Under the pieces are notes generated by a model. The model was not told the origin of the DNA and searched no databases. It was given only the letters and a program-made list of their open reading frames with translations. DNA of 42,119 nucleotides from Oscillospiraceae bacterium (lineage in GTDB: Bacteria > Bacillota > Clostridia > Monoglobales > WRAG01): the NCBI GenBank assembly GCA_009780345.1, contig WRAG01000001.1, positions 71,267-113,385 on the forward strand, given 5' to 3'. Numbering within the stretch: the first letter of the stretch is position 1; every line of letters starts with the position of its first letter. The position numbers were made by a program, and so were the translations under genes. This document shows, one piece after another, positions 10,535-17,795 of this stretch.

Positions 10535-11461
10535 ATGTATCCGTTAAAAATGAAGCCTGTTTTCAAAGATTATCTTTGGGGCGGAAATCGCCTTAGAGAA
10601 ATTTACAAAAAAGATGTTCCGTTCGAAATCGGCGCTGAAAGCTGGGAAGCGTCTTGCCATCCAAACGGACATAGTATTATCTCGAACGGCGATTTTGCCG
10701 GAAAAACCTTGGAAAGCGTGATTGGAAGCGAAGAGAAGTTTCCGTTGCTTTTTAAACTGATTGACGCGAACGATAATTTGTCGGTTCAGGTTCACCCTGA
10801 TGATAAATTCGCGAACGCAAATGAAAACGGCGAACTTGGCAAAACTGAAATGTGGTATGTTCTGCACGCCGACGCGGGAAGCAAGCTTGTTATCGGCGTT
10901 AAGAGCGGCGTTACGCGCGAAAGTTTCAAAATGGCGTTGGACAAAGGCGAGCTTGAGAGCCAACTTAACTTTGTCGAGGTGAAAAAAGGCGATTGTTTCT
11001 TCATTCCCGCAGGGCTAATCCACGCAATTGGCAAGGGAATCGTGATTGCCGAGATTCAGCAAAATTCGGATACGACGTACAGAGTGTATGACTATAATCG
11101 CGTCGGTGCAGACGGAAAACCGCGCCCGCTTCATGTGGATAAGGCGCTTGCTGTATCCGATTTTTCGGGTGGCGCAGAGGCGACGGCCGGCACTTCCGAA
11201 AAAATCGGCGATAATGTTTACACTAAATATGTGTCCTGCGAATATTTTTCGTTTGACAAAATAGAAATAAACGGCGAATACAGCGAAAAATCAGACAGAA
11301 GTTTCCAGATTTTATTTATGGAAGAGGGAAAATGCACCATTTCCGGTGACGATGGTGAAGAATTCACGTTCGAAAAAGGAGATACATATGTAATTCCCGC
11401 AAGTCTTGCGGGTTATACGATAAAAGGTATGGGAACGGTTTTGAAGTCTTATGTGGGGTAG
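10535..11461 (+). CDS. manA: Mannose-6-phosphate isomerase, class I
   Basis: A 308-residue cupin-type zinc enzyme that interconverts fructose-6-phosphate and mannose-6-phosphate, feeding mannose-containing surface polymers or mannose catabolism. The metal ligands are visible as QVHPDD (near 88), KTEMWYVL (near 104) and the later AGLIHAIG, with YRVYDYNR following. Length matches the short Firmicutes form. Start ATG 10535 has AGGAG at good spacing. It stands alone downstream of the tRNA terminator and is followed directly by repeat region R2. Confidence 0.95.
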   Translation: MYPLKMKPVFKDYLWGGNRLREIYKKDVPFEIGAESWEASCHPNGHSIISNGDFAGKTLESVIGSEEKFPLLFKLIDANDNLSVQVHPDDKFANANENGELGKTEMWYVLHADAGSKLVIGVKSGVTRESFKMALDKGELESQLNFVEVKKGDCFFIPAGLIHAIGKGIVIAEIQQNSDTTYRVYDYNRVGADGKPRPLHVDKALAVSDFSGGAEATAGTSEKIGDNVYTKYVSCEYFSFDKIEINGEYSEKSDRSFQILFMEEGKCTISGDDGEEFTFEKGDTYVIPASLAGYTIKGMGTVLKSYVG

Positions 11462-11535
11462 GGTTTTGCGCCCTGCGGGCGGGGGTTTAAGGCGCGTTGT
11501 GCCTTAGACCAATGGTGCGCGGGCACGCGCGGCGC

Positions 11536-11555
11536 GGCAAGGACCAGTCCTTGCC
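11536..11555 (+). repeat. Module A palindrome, copy 3
   Basis: GGCAAGGACCAGTCCTTGCC. Same core as copies 1, 2, 4 and 5, but the outer pairs are GGC/GCC. The next hairpin is AAACTTTTG-tgcga-CAAAAGTTT (11564-11586). Confidence 0.85.
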
Positions 11556-11829
11556 AATCCAGCAAACTTTTGTGCGACAAAAGTTTGATCAAAACCGTCG
11601 CCCTCCCCGTCGTGACCCTCCCCGACAAAAAGCGTCGGGCGGGTACCCCGCTGACGGAACCGCGGGCGATACTTAGTGCAAACATAGCACCCTAAGCAAA
11701 ATAGATCTCGCGCTTTTAGGCGCGAGTCGGTCTTAAATGAGCGCAATGCTATATCTCGGTACTTTCTTTTTCCGCGAATGCGGTTATCTGTGGCTTTTCG
11801 TCGCCGCTTGCGGCACAAATCGCGCTTTT

Positions 11830-11940
11830 GGAGTGGCTTCCGAATCCGTCTTTGGGATTCGGCTAATGCCACCCTTGTGAAAACTGCCAAAGAACACGAG
11901 TCGCTTGTTGACGAAGTATGATTTGATGCAGTTGACCGCT
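11830..11940 (+). repeat. Module H, copy 1, inserted in the loop of hairpin G
   Basis: P1: GTGGC...CCGAATCC (11833-11847) pairs with GGATTCGG-CTA-ATGCCAC (11855-11872), with CTA left as a bulge. Linker CCCTTGTGAA. P2: AACTGC (11882-11887) pairs with GCAGTT (11928-11933). Inside it, P3 is GTC-GCTTGTT-GAC (11900-11912), flanked by GA and GAA. The insertion splits the G hairpin arms CACAAATCGC and GCGTTTGTG, which are contiguous in R4. Confidence 0.82.
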
Positions 11941-12043
11941 GCGTTTGTGAACGCCAGGCGACCGGGATTGGCAAGGGCAGAGCCCTTGCCGCTCGTCCGG
12001 CAGGACACAATGCCTACAGAGCCTCGCTCTGAATAATGGGTTT

Positions 12044-12065
12044 AAGGGCTTAAAGCCCTTTTTTT
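12044..12065 (+). terminator. Hairpin with T run at the end of R2
   Basis: AAGGGCTT, A, AAGCCCTT followed by TTTTT on the plus strand. It overlaps the last codons of uvrB, which is on the other strand. It could end plus-strand transcripts coming from manA through R2. Confidence 0.5.
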
Positions 12066-14008
12066 AATCTCTCAATCTCGTCACGAATCTGTGCCGCCAA
12101 CTCGAACTGCAAAAGTTCGGCGGCTTTTTTCATATCCATAGTCAGGTTAGCAATCATAACCGCAACATCTTTCTCCTTCATTGGTTTTGCCGATTTTCCG
12201 TCGTTGCTTGCGCTATGCGTCGCCTCGATAATCGCGTGAACGCCTTTTTTCACCGACGTCGGCGTAATGCCGCGCGCCTCGTTATGCGCAATCTGCTTTT
12301 CACGCCGCCGCTCGGTTTCGTCAATCGCCGCCCGCATCGAGCGGGTTATCTGGTCGGCATACATGATAACTTTCCCGTCAACATGTCTCGCCGCGCGCCC
12401 GATTGTCTGTACAAGCGACGTTTCGGAACGCAAAAATCCTTCTTTGTCCGCGTCCAATATGGCAACCAGCGAAACCTCGGGAATATCAAGCCCCTCGCGA
12501 AGCAGATTGATTCCAACAAGCACGTCGAAAAGCCCGAGCCGCAAGTCGCGGATAATTTCCATTCGCTCGATTGTTGCGATATCCGAGTGGAGATAGCGAA
12601 CTTTTATTTTCATTTCCTCAAAATATTCGGTCAAACGCTCTGCCATCTTTTTAGTTAGCGTCGTCACAAGCACCCGCTCGCCAACGTCGACACGTTTCAC
12701 AATCTCGCCGTAAAGGTCATCGATCTGCCCGCTTACGGGACGGATAATTATCTCGGGGTCAATAAGCCCCGTCGGGCGAATCAACTGCTCCACAATTTGT
12801 GAAGATTGCTCTCGTTCGAATTCTGCAGGCGTCGCGGATACGAAAACCGCTTGATTTAATTTTTCATAGAATTCGTCAAAAGTAAGCGGGCGGTTGTCGA
12901 ACGCCGACGGCAGTCGGAATCCGTAATTCACCAAATTTTCCTTTCGCGCGCGGTCGCCGTGATACATCGCGCGAAACTGCGGCAACGTAACATGCGACTC
13001 GTCAACAAACACCAAAAAATCTTTCGGAAAATAGTCGATAAGCGTAAACGGCGAACTTCCCGCAACTCGTCCGCTTATATGCCGCGAATAATTCTCAATT
13101 CCCGAGCAAAATCCTACCTCGCGCATCATTTCTATATCATATCTTGTCCGTTGCGAAAGGCGTTGCGCCTCTACAAGCTTATTCTGATCTTCAAACTCTT
13201 TCACCCGCTCGTCAAGCTCAATTTCAACCGACGAAATCGCACGCTGCATTTTTTCGGGCGTTGTAACGTAATGTGACGCGGGATAAATCGCGATATGCTC
13301 GCGAATTCCCAAAATTTCGCCTGTCAAAGTGTTAATTTCCGAAATTCGCTCAACTTCATCGCCGAAAAATTCGATGCGAATGGCGTTCCCGCTACTGTCC
13401 GACGGAAAAACCTCAATCACATCGCCGCGGACACGGAACTTGTTACGAACGAAGTTTATATCGTTGCGCTCGTATTGAATTTCCACAAGTTTCGCGATAA
13501 CTTCGTCACGATCTTTCGTCATTCCGGGGCGAAGCGAAACCACCAGATTATTATAGTCAATCGGGTCGCCAAGCCCGTAAATGCAGGAAACACTAGCGAC
13601 GATAATAACATCTCTGCGCTCGAATAACGCGCTTGTCGCGCTGTGACGAAGCTTGTCGATTTCATCGTTGGTGGTTGCTTCCTTTTCGATATATGTATCC
13701 CTGCCGGGGAGATACGCCTCGGGCTGGTAATAGTCGTAGTAACTTACGAAATACTCCACCGCGTTGTTGGGGAAAAGTTGCTTAAACTCGCTACAAAGTT
13801 GCGCGGCGAGGGTTTTATTATGCGCCAAAACAAGGGCGGGTTTCTGCACCTCTGCAATTATATTCGCCATGGTAAAGGTTTTGCCGCTCCCGGTAACGCC
13901 AAGCAGGGTTTGAAACCGCTCGCCAGCAGTTATTCCGCGGGAAAGTTTGGCAATCGCGGCGGGCTGATCGCCCTGCGGCTTATATTCGGATACAACTTCG
14001 AATTGCAT
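12050..14008 (-). CDS. uvrB: Excinuclease ABC subunit B
   Basis: A 652-residue nucleotide-excision repair helicase that loads onto damaged DNA with UvrA and recruits UvrC. Visible: Walker [17 protein letters not shown], the damage-binding beta-hairpin region [22 protein letters not shown] (DEAD-type Walker B), helicase motifs V and VI ([21 protein letters not shown]) and the C-terminal UVR coiled coil ([20 protein letters not shown]) that contacts UvrC. I chose ATG 14008 (protein starting [16 protein letters not shown]) because GGAGG sits 7 bp upstream and it matches family N-termini. An in-frame start at 14047 adds 13 residues without support. uvrA and uvrC are not in the window. Confidence 0.97.
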   Translation of the reverse strand: MQFEVVSEYKPQGDQPAAIAKLSRGITAGERFQTLLGVTGSGKTFTMANIIAEVQKPALVLAHNKTLAAQLCSEFKQLFPNNAVEYFVSYYDYYQPEAYLPGRDTYIEKEATTNDEIDKLRHSATSALFERRDVIIVASVSCIYGLGDPIDYNNLVVSLRPGMTKDRDEVIAKLVEIQYERNDINFVRNKFRVRGDVIEVFPSDSSGNAIRIEFFGDEVERISEINTLTGEILGIREHIAIYPASHYVTTPEKMQRAISSVEIELDERVKEFEDQNKLVEAQRLSQRTRYDIEMMREVGFCSGIENYSRHISGRVAGSSPFTLIDYFPKDFLVFVDESHVTLPQFRAMYHGDRARKENLVNYGFRLPSAFDNRPLTFDEFYEKLNQAVFVSATPAEFEREQSSQIVEQLIRPTGLIDPEIIIRPVSGQIDDLYGEIVKRVDVGERVLVTTLTKKMAERLTEYFEEMKIKVRYLHSDIATIERMEIIRDLRLGLFDVLVGINLLREGLDIPEVSLVAILDADKEGFLRSETSLVQTIGRAARHVDGKVIMYADQITRSMRAAIDETERRREKQIAHNEARGITPTSVKKGVHAIIEATHSASNDGKSAKPMKEKDVAVMIANLTMDMKKAAELLQFELAAQIRDEIERLKKGL

Positions 14009-14040
14009 ATTAGACCTCCAAAATCGGTTGTCCTCGTTTG

Positions 14041-14069
14041 TTGACAAAAATTGAGGATAGTGTTACAAT
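14041..14069 (+). promoter_or_regulatory. Promoter of toxin-like gene A
   Basis: TTGACA (14041-14046), 17-bp spacer, TACAAT (14064-14069). It lies in the uvrB upstream region but faces away from uvrB. The RNA would begin near 14076 with ACGAGGTAAGG. Confidence 0.82.
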
Positions 14070-14123
14070 ACATAAACGAGGTAAGGTTGGGATGGTTGGC
14101 CGCTCCCGAGAGGGGGTGGACTT

Positions 14124-14192
14124 ATGAACGAAAATTACATACTATCATTTATGATATTGCTTGTGGTTCTCGTAATCATAGTTAGAAAATAA
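14124..14192 (+). CDS. Putative type I toxin-like hydrophobic peptide A
   Basis: Twenty-two residues: a short polar start (MNENY), one continuous hydrophobic segment (ILSFMILLVVLVIIV) and a basic end (RK). This layout is typical of small membrane toxins of type I systems such as TxpA/BsrG-type peptides, though I see no specific sequence match. AGGGGGTGG lies 7 bp upstream of the ATG. The preceding CCGCTCCC-GAGA-GGGGGTGG would fold the ribosome binding site into a hairpin, as expected for a translationally controlled toxin mRNA. A convergent strong promoter makes an antisense RNA across its 3' end. It could also be a regulatory leader peptide. Function is inferred from layout only. Confidence 0.6.
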   Translation: MNENYILSFMILLVVLVIIVRK

Positions 14193-14274
14193 CCCCCAAC
14201 TAGTTGAAGTAGTTGGAGGTTTAATTTATTTTACCCAAACAATTCGGCTAACCATTTTGGTCTTACCTCTTTGT
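14190..14274 (-). ncRNA. Candidate antisense antitoxin RNA A
   Basis: Bounded by the minus-strand promoter at 14281-14309 and the hairpin at 14191-14221. On the minus strand that stem is AACCTCCAACTA with TAGTTGGGGGTT, followed by ATTTTC. The RNA would be about 85 nt and complementary to the toxin mRNA's 3' end. Its 5' part (GAGGTAAG...ATGGTTAGCCG) repeats the 5' part of the toxin mRNA (GAGGTAAG...ATGGTTGGCCG). Confidence 0.6.
14191..14221. terminator. Shared bidirectional terminator of locus A
   Basis: AACCCCCAACTA, loop GTTGAAG, TAGTTGGAGGTT. The plus strand has one C-A mismatch, which becomes a G-U pair on the minus strand. It starts inside the toxin stop codon and serves both convergent transcripts. 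Confidence 0.75.
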
Positions 14275-14280
14275 ATTTTT

Positions 14281-14309
14281 ATTATACAACCATTTGCAAT
14301 ATTTGTCAA
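14281..14309 (-). promoter_or_regulatory. Promoter of antisense RNA A
   Basis: On the minus strand TTGACA (14309-14304), 17-bp spacer, TATAAT (14286-14281): a perfect consensus and stronger than the facing toxin promoter. Confidence 0.88.
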
Positions 14310-14341
14310 TACTTTATTTAAAAATTTAACGAGGTGGCAAC

Positions 14342-15970
14342 ATGAACAAACTCACGCACACGCCCGACGGGCTTTCGGACATGCTTGTTTCGGAATACAA
14401 GCAAAAAAAAGAAATCGAGACGAAAGCGGTCCAAGTCTTTGAAAAATACGGATACACTATGGTGCAAACGCCGACATTTGAATTTGGCGATCTTTATGAC
14501 GTTGCTTCAACCTTGCCGACCGAGCAAATTTTCAAATTTTTTGATAATGACGGCCGCACGCTTTCGCTGCGCCCTGATATTACTACCTCCATTGCGCGAA
14601 TCGCGGCGACGAAGTTAAAGGATGCACCAACACCGCTTAGGCTCAGCTATATCGGAAGCTCGTTTCGCAACGACGAGGCGTATAGCAGCGCGCGCCAACG
14701 CGAGTTTACTCAAATGGGTATCGAACTTTTGGGCGACGACTCCAACCAAGCGGACGCGGAAGTGATTAAAATCGCGATTGAAACGCTGAAAGCGGCGGGG
14801 CTTAAAAAATTTAAAATAGATATCGGGCACATCGGATTTTTCAACGGACTTGTCGATGAAGCTGGACTTGATAACGCCGCAAAAGCAGAGCTTCAACGAA
14901 TATTCGAGCGCAAGGACGCGACCGAATTGACTAAATTTTTGGACGATTGCAAAGTGTCCGGCGAGATTAATGATATTATATCAGAGGCGCCGTTTATGTT
15001 CGGAGATACTGCCGTCATAGAAAATATTCTAAATAAATTCCCTGAAATTAACGTGAAAAGCCGCGCCGCGCTTGAAAATCTTCAAGCGGTTTGCAAAATT
15101 CTTGAAAAAGCCGAGTATGCGGACTATCTTTCAATCGACCTTGGAATGGTTCCGAATTTGGATTACTATACTGGCATTATCATCAAAGGATTTACGTGCA
15201 AAGTAGGATTTCCGCTGGTTAGCGGCGGCCGATATGACACTTTGACCGAAAAATTTGGGAAGAAAATGCCCGCAACCGGAATCTCTATCGCGATTGAGCG
15301 CGTTATGACCGCGCTATCCAGCACGTTTGGCGACACTGACGACGAATATGTAACAATCGCGCTTGCCAAAGGACGATTGGCGGAATTCGCGATGGACTTG
15401 TTTGCCAAGGCGGGATATGACGTTGCCGCCATGAGAGAAAAGTCGCGCAAGTTGATCTTCGAGGACGCTAAAAATAAGCTGAAATTTATATTGGTCAAAG
15501 CCGGCGATGTTCCGACGTATGTGGAATACGGCGCGGCGGATATCGGAATTGTCGGAAAAGACACGATTATGGAAGAGGGAAAACGGATTTACGAGTTGAA
15601 CGATTTAGGATTCGGGCGATGTAAAATGTCGGTATGCGGGAAAAATGCGCAACTGCTGAACGAACACGGAGTTTTGCGCGTCGCGACAAAGTATACCGCC
15701 ATCGCCAAAGATTATTTTCACAACAAAAAAGGGCGAACCGTTGATATCATTAAACTTAACGGCTCGGTTGAGCTTGGTCCGTTGATTGAACTTTCAGACG
15801 TAATTGTTGACATTGTCGAAAGCGGCAAAACGTTGGAGGAGAATGGGCTGAAAGTTCTTGAAGACATATGCGACCTATCCGCGCGAGTGGTGGTTAACCG
15901 CGTAAGCGTAAAGATGAAGCGAGAAAAAGTGCTTGGAATTATAGGGAAACTTGAAAAAGCATTAATATAA
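14342..15970 (+). CDS. hisZG: HisZ-HisG fusion: ATP phosphoribosyltransferase with built-in regulatory subunit
   Basis: A 542-residue protein. Residues 1 to about 330 are the histidyl-tRNA-synthetase-like HisZ (TPDGLSDML, YGYTMVQTPTFEF, LSLRPDITTSIAR, IGSSFRNDEAYSSARQREFTQMGIELLG, LDYYTGIIIKGF, SGGRYDTL). From about 335 it is a complete short-form HisG (VTIALAKGRLAEFAMDLF, ADIGIVGKDTIMEE, GRCKMSVCGK, NGSVELGPLIELSDVIVDIVESGKTLEENGL). HisG starts histidine synthesis by joining ATP and PRPP; short HisG normally needs separate HisZ for activity and feedback control. There is no stop or frame change between the halves. The start ATG has only a moderate GAGGTGG site. It heads the his cluster with hisA, hisI and hisE. 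Confidence 0.95.
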   Translation: MNKLTHTPDGLSDMLVSEYKQKKEIETKAVQVFEKYGYTMVQTPTFEFGDLYDVASTLPTEQIFKFFDNDGRTLSLRPDITTSIARIAATKLKDAPTPLRLSYIGSSFRNDEAYSSARQREFTQMGIELLGDDSNQADAEVIKIAIETLKAAGLKKFKIDIGHIGFFNGLVDEAGLDNAAKAELQRIFERKDATELTKFLDDCKVSGEINDIISEAPFMFGDTAVIENILNKFPEINVKSRAALENLQAVCKILEKAEYADYLSIDLGMVPNLDYYTGIIIKGFTCKVGFPLVSGGRYDTLTEKFGKKMPATGISIAIERVMTALSSTFGDTDDEYVTIALAKGRLAEFAMDLFAKAGYDVAAMREKSRKLIFEDAKNKLKFILVKAGDVPTYVEYGAADIGIVGKDTIMEEGKRIYELNDLGFGRCKMSVCGKNAQLLNEHGVLRVATKYTAIAKDYFHNKKGRTVDIIKLNGSVELGPLIELSDVIVDIVESGKTLEENGLKVLEDICDLSARVVVNRVSVKMKREKVLGIIGKLEKALI

Positions 15971-15994
15971 AATTTATGTTTTGCGGAGGAGCAT

Positions 15995-16072
15995 ATGGAA
16001 AACTTTAAATGTGTAGTTTGTGCTGGTAAAAACACATATACTATTTATTGTAATGAGTGTGCTGACAGTTAG
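15995..16072 (+). CDS. CxxC-CxxC microprotein between hisZG and hisA
   Basis: Twenty-five residues from ATG 15995 with a textbook ribosome binding site (GCGGAGGAGCAT). It has two Cys pairs, CVVC near residue 6 and CNEC near residue 19, spaced like a minimal zinc ribbon. It starts 24 bp after the hisZG stop and reads in the same direction as the his genes. I know no named family. It could be a metal-binding accessory peptide or a leader peptide. The strong RBS and cysteine pattern argue against chance. Confidence 0.55.
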   Translation: MENFKCVVCAGKNTYTIYCNECADS

Positions 16073-16151
16073 TTTGGGTGATAACTAAAGGTTTGAGGTC
16101 GAAACGAATAAACATAATGAGTGCTATCTAACTATTAAGGAGCGAATTCAT

Positions 16152-16862
16152 ATGAAAGAATTTATCGTATATCCCGCAATTGATATTATCGGCGGCTCTG
16201 CCGTGCGTTTGTCACAGGGCGATTACGCGCGAAAGGAAGTTTACCATGCCGATCCGTCGGAAGTCGCGCGGCGTTGGGAAAATGAGGGCGCAAAATTTAT
16301 CCATGTCGTCGATTTAGAAGGCGCAAAAGAGGGAAAATCGTTTAACCGTGAGGCGATCGCAAAAATTTGTGCCGCCGTTTCGGTTCCCGTTCAAGTCGGA
16401 GGGGGAATTCGGAATATGGAAACGGTGGAAGATATGTTTAATATCGGCGTAAGCCGTGTGATACTCGGAACCGCCGCGTTGGCGAATCCCGATTTTGTCA
16501 AGGAAACGGTTGCCAAACACGGCGATAAAATCGCAGTTGGAATTGACGCGAAAGATGGCAAAGTCGCGGTTCAAGGCTGGCTTGAAGTAAGCGATACAGA
16601 CGCAATTGAATTCGCGCGATTGATGGCGCAAATCGGCGTGGCGCATATCATTTATACCGATATTGCAACCGACGGAATGTTGCAAGGCCCGAACGTCGCG
16701 GCAATGCGTGAGATGGCGGAAGCGGTTAGCTTAAACGTTATCGCCTCCGGCGGTGTAAGCTGCACCGCTGACGTAGAAGAGTTGCGACCGACCGGCGTTG
16801 GCGGCGTGATTGTGGGCAAAGCCCTCTACACCGGAGCGGTAACGTTGGGAGATATATTGTAG
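16152..16862 (+). CDS. hisA: ProFAR isomerase (HisA)
   Basis: A 236-residue TIM barrel that isomerises ProFAR to PRFAR, the fourth step of histidine synthesis. Visible: YPAIDIIGGSAVRLSQGDY with the catalytic Asp near residue 10, VQVGGGIRNMETV, RVILGTAAL, and the second-half phosphate site YTDIATDGMLQGPN and VIASGGV. ATG 16152 has AAGGAG at normal spacing. hisF and hisH, its usual neighbours, are absent from this cluster. The stop is followed at once by repeat region R3, which separates it from hisI. Confidence 0.96.
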   Translation: MKEFIVYPAIDIIGGSAVRLSQGDYARKEVYHADPSEVARRWENEGAKFIHVVDLEGAKEGKSFNREAIAKICAAVSVPVQVGGGIRNMETVEDMFNIGVSRVILGTAALANPDFVKETVAKHGDKIAVGIDAKDGKVAVQGWLEVSDTDAIEFARLMAQIGVAHIIYTDIATDGMLQGPNVAAMREMAEAVSLNVIASGGVSCTADVEELRPTGVGGVIVGKALYTGAVTLGDIL

Positions 16863-17043
16863 AAGGCGCCCTGCGGGTGCTTTTGCCGCTGTGGCGGCAG
16901 GCTTTTTCGGGCCCGTCCCGAGGGCATGTGTCACTGACCCGGCGAAAACCGCCGCGGAAACGGCGCAAGGTAATGGAACACAAAATACGTGTTGAAACGA
17001 ACGAATGAAAGAAAAAGTTTTCCCGACTCGCTTCGCTCACTAG

Positions 17044-17087
17044 ATAATTCGGCTACAATTTTGTAAAGCACAACAAAATTAAGTCTC
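17044..17087 (+). repeat. Module K hairpin, copy 3
   Basis: AATTCGGCTAC, AATTTTGT (17057-17064), loop, ACAAAATT (17073-17080), AAGTCTCATTTA. Confidence 0.78.
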
Positions 17088-17340
17088 ATTTATACAGTCA
17101 AAACTTTTTCAACTGTTATCACGCGCTAAAGCGCGGGCTGCCGTTACCGGACGGGCGATAAGGGCTCTGCCCCGTCGCAATAAACTCCGCTCGCTCATTT
17201 TCGGACCAGAAACGTCCGAAAAGCTCGCATGCTCCGTGTATTGCTCCTCTATCCCACAACGTCTACTGCGTTGGGATGTCGTGGGAGCCCTACCCGGTCG
17301 CCTGGCGGTCACAAACGCCCGACTCGCTTCGCTTACTGGA

Positions 17341-17385
17341 TAATTCGACTACGATTTTGCAAAGAATCAGCAAAATCAAGTCTCA
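17341..17385 (+). repeat. Module K hairpin, copy 4
   Basis: TAATTCGACTAC, GATTTTGC (17353-17360), loop, GCAAAATC (17370-17377), AAGTCTCATTTA. Confidence 0.8.
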
Positions 17386-17496
17386 TTTACAAAAAGGCGC
17401 GATTTGTGCCGCAAGCGGCGACGGAAAAACGTAGAGAGCCGCATTCGCGGAAAAATTGCCGAGACATAACATTGTTTCAGTCGAGATTGCGGCTTT

Positions 17497-17604
17497 GGGA
17501 GTGTCGTCGAAAACTTGTTTTCGCTAACGACACCCCTGTGAAAACTGCCAAAGAGAGTGAGCCGCTTTTGGGCGAAACTCGATTTGACGCAGTTGACCAC
17601 TGCC
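17497..17604 (+). repeat. Module H, copy 2
   Basis: P1: GTGTCGT-CGAAAA (17501-17513) with TTTTCG-CTA-ACGACAC (17518-17533), a completely different stem from the other copies but equally paired and with the same CTA bulge. Linker CCCTGTGAA. P2: AACTGC (17543-17548) with GCAGTT (17589-17594). P3: GAGT-GA-GCC (17555-17563), loop GCTTTTG, GGC-GAA-ACTC (17571-17580), fully paired. Confidence 0.83.
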
Positions 17605-17681
17605 GCCGCAGATACTTAACTGATACGTAGATGTTTGCACTATTTTAGCGGCGCGGTTACAATAGCGCCATAGCGCGTTTG

Positions 17682-17795
17682 GGGAGTGGCATCCGGATTG
17701 GTTTTTTAATCCGGCTAATGCCACCCCTGTGAAAACCGCCCGTGAAAGCAAGGCGTTTGTTGCCGTAGCTTGAATGGTTGCGGTTGACCGCCGCC
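17682..17795 (+). repeat. Module H, copy 3
   Basis: P1: GTGGCAT-CCGGATT (17686-17699) with AATCCGG-CTA-ATGCCAC (17708-17724). P2: AACCGC (17734-17739) with GCGGTT (17780-17785), a matched change from AACTGC/GCAGTT. P3: AAGC-AA-GGC (17746-17754), loop GTTTGTT, GCC-GTA-GCTT (17762-17771). Confidence 0.83.

Larger units (their letters stand above)
11462..12043 (+). repeat. Repeat region R2: full-length hairpin-module element
   Basis: The most complete plus-strand element in the window. Module order: A (11536-11555, then hairpin 11564-11586), B (11597-11670), C (TAGTGCAAACATAGCACCCTAA), D (11707-11726, CTCGCGC-TTTTAG-GCGCGAG), E, F (11772-11783, CCGCGAATGCGG), G hairpin (arms 11814-11823 and 11941-11949) with module H (11830-11940) inside its loop, I (11955-12000, inner stem GGCAAGGGC/GCCCTTGCC at 11970-11990), and a final CAGAGCCTCGCTCTG palindrome. 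It fills the gap between the converging genes manA and uvrB. No gene is supported here. Confidence 0.88.

Noticed and set aside
11462-12043. Integron attC sites or an integron cassette array
   Set aside because: No IntI-like tyrosine recombinase and no GTTRRRY core sites were seen. Several modules occur per gap without cassette genes between them.
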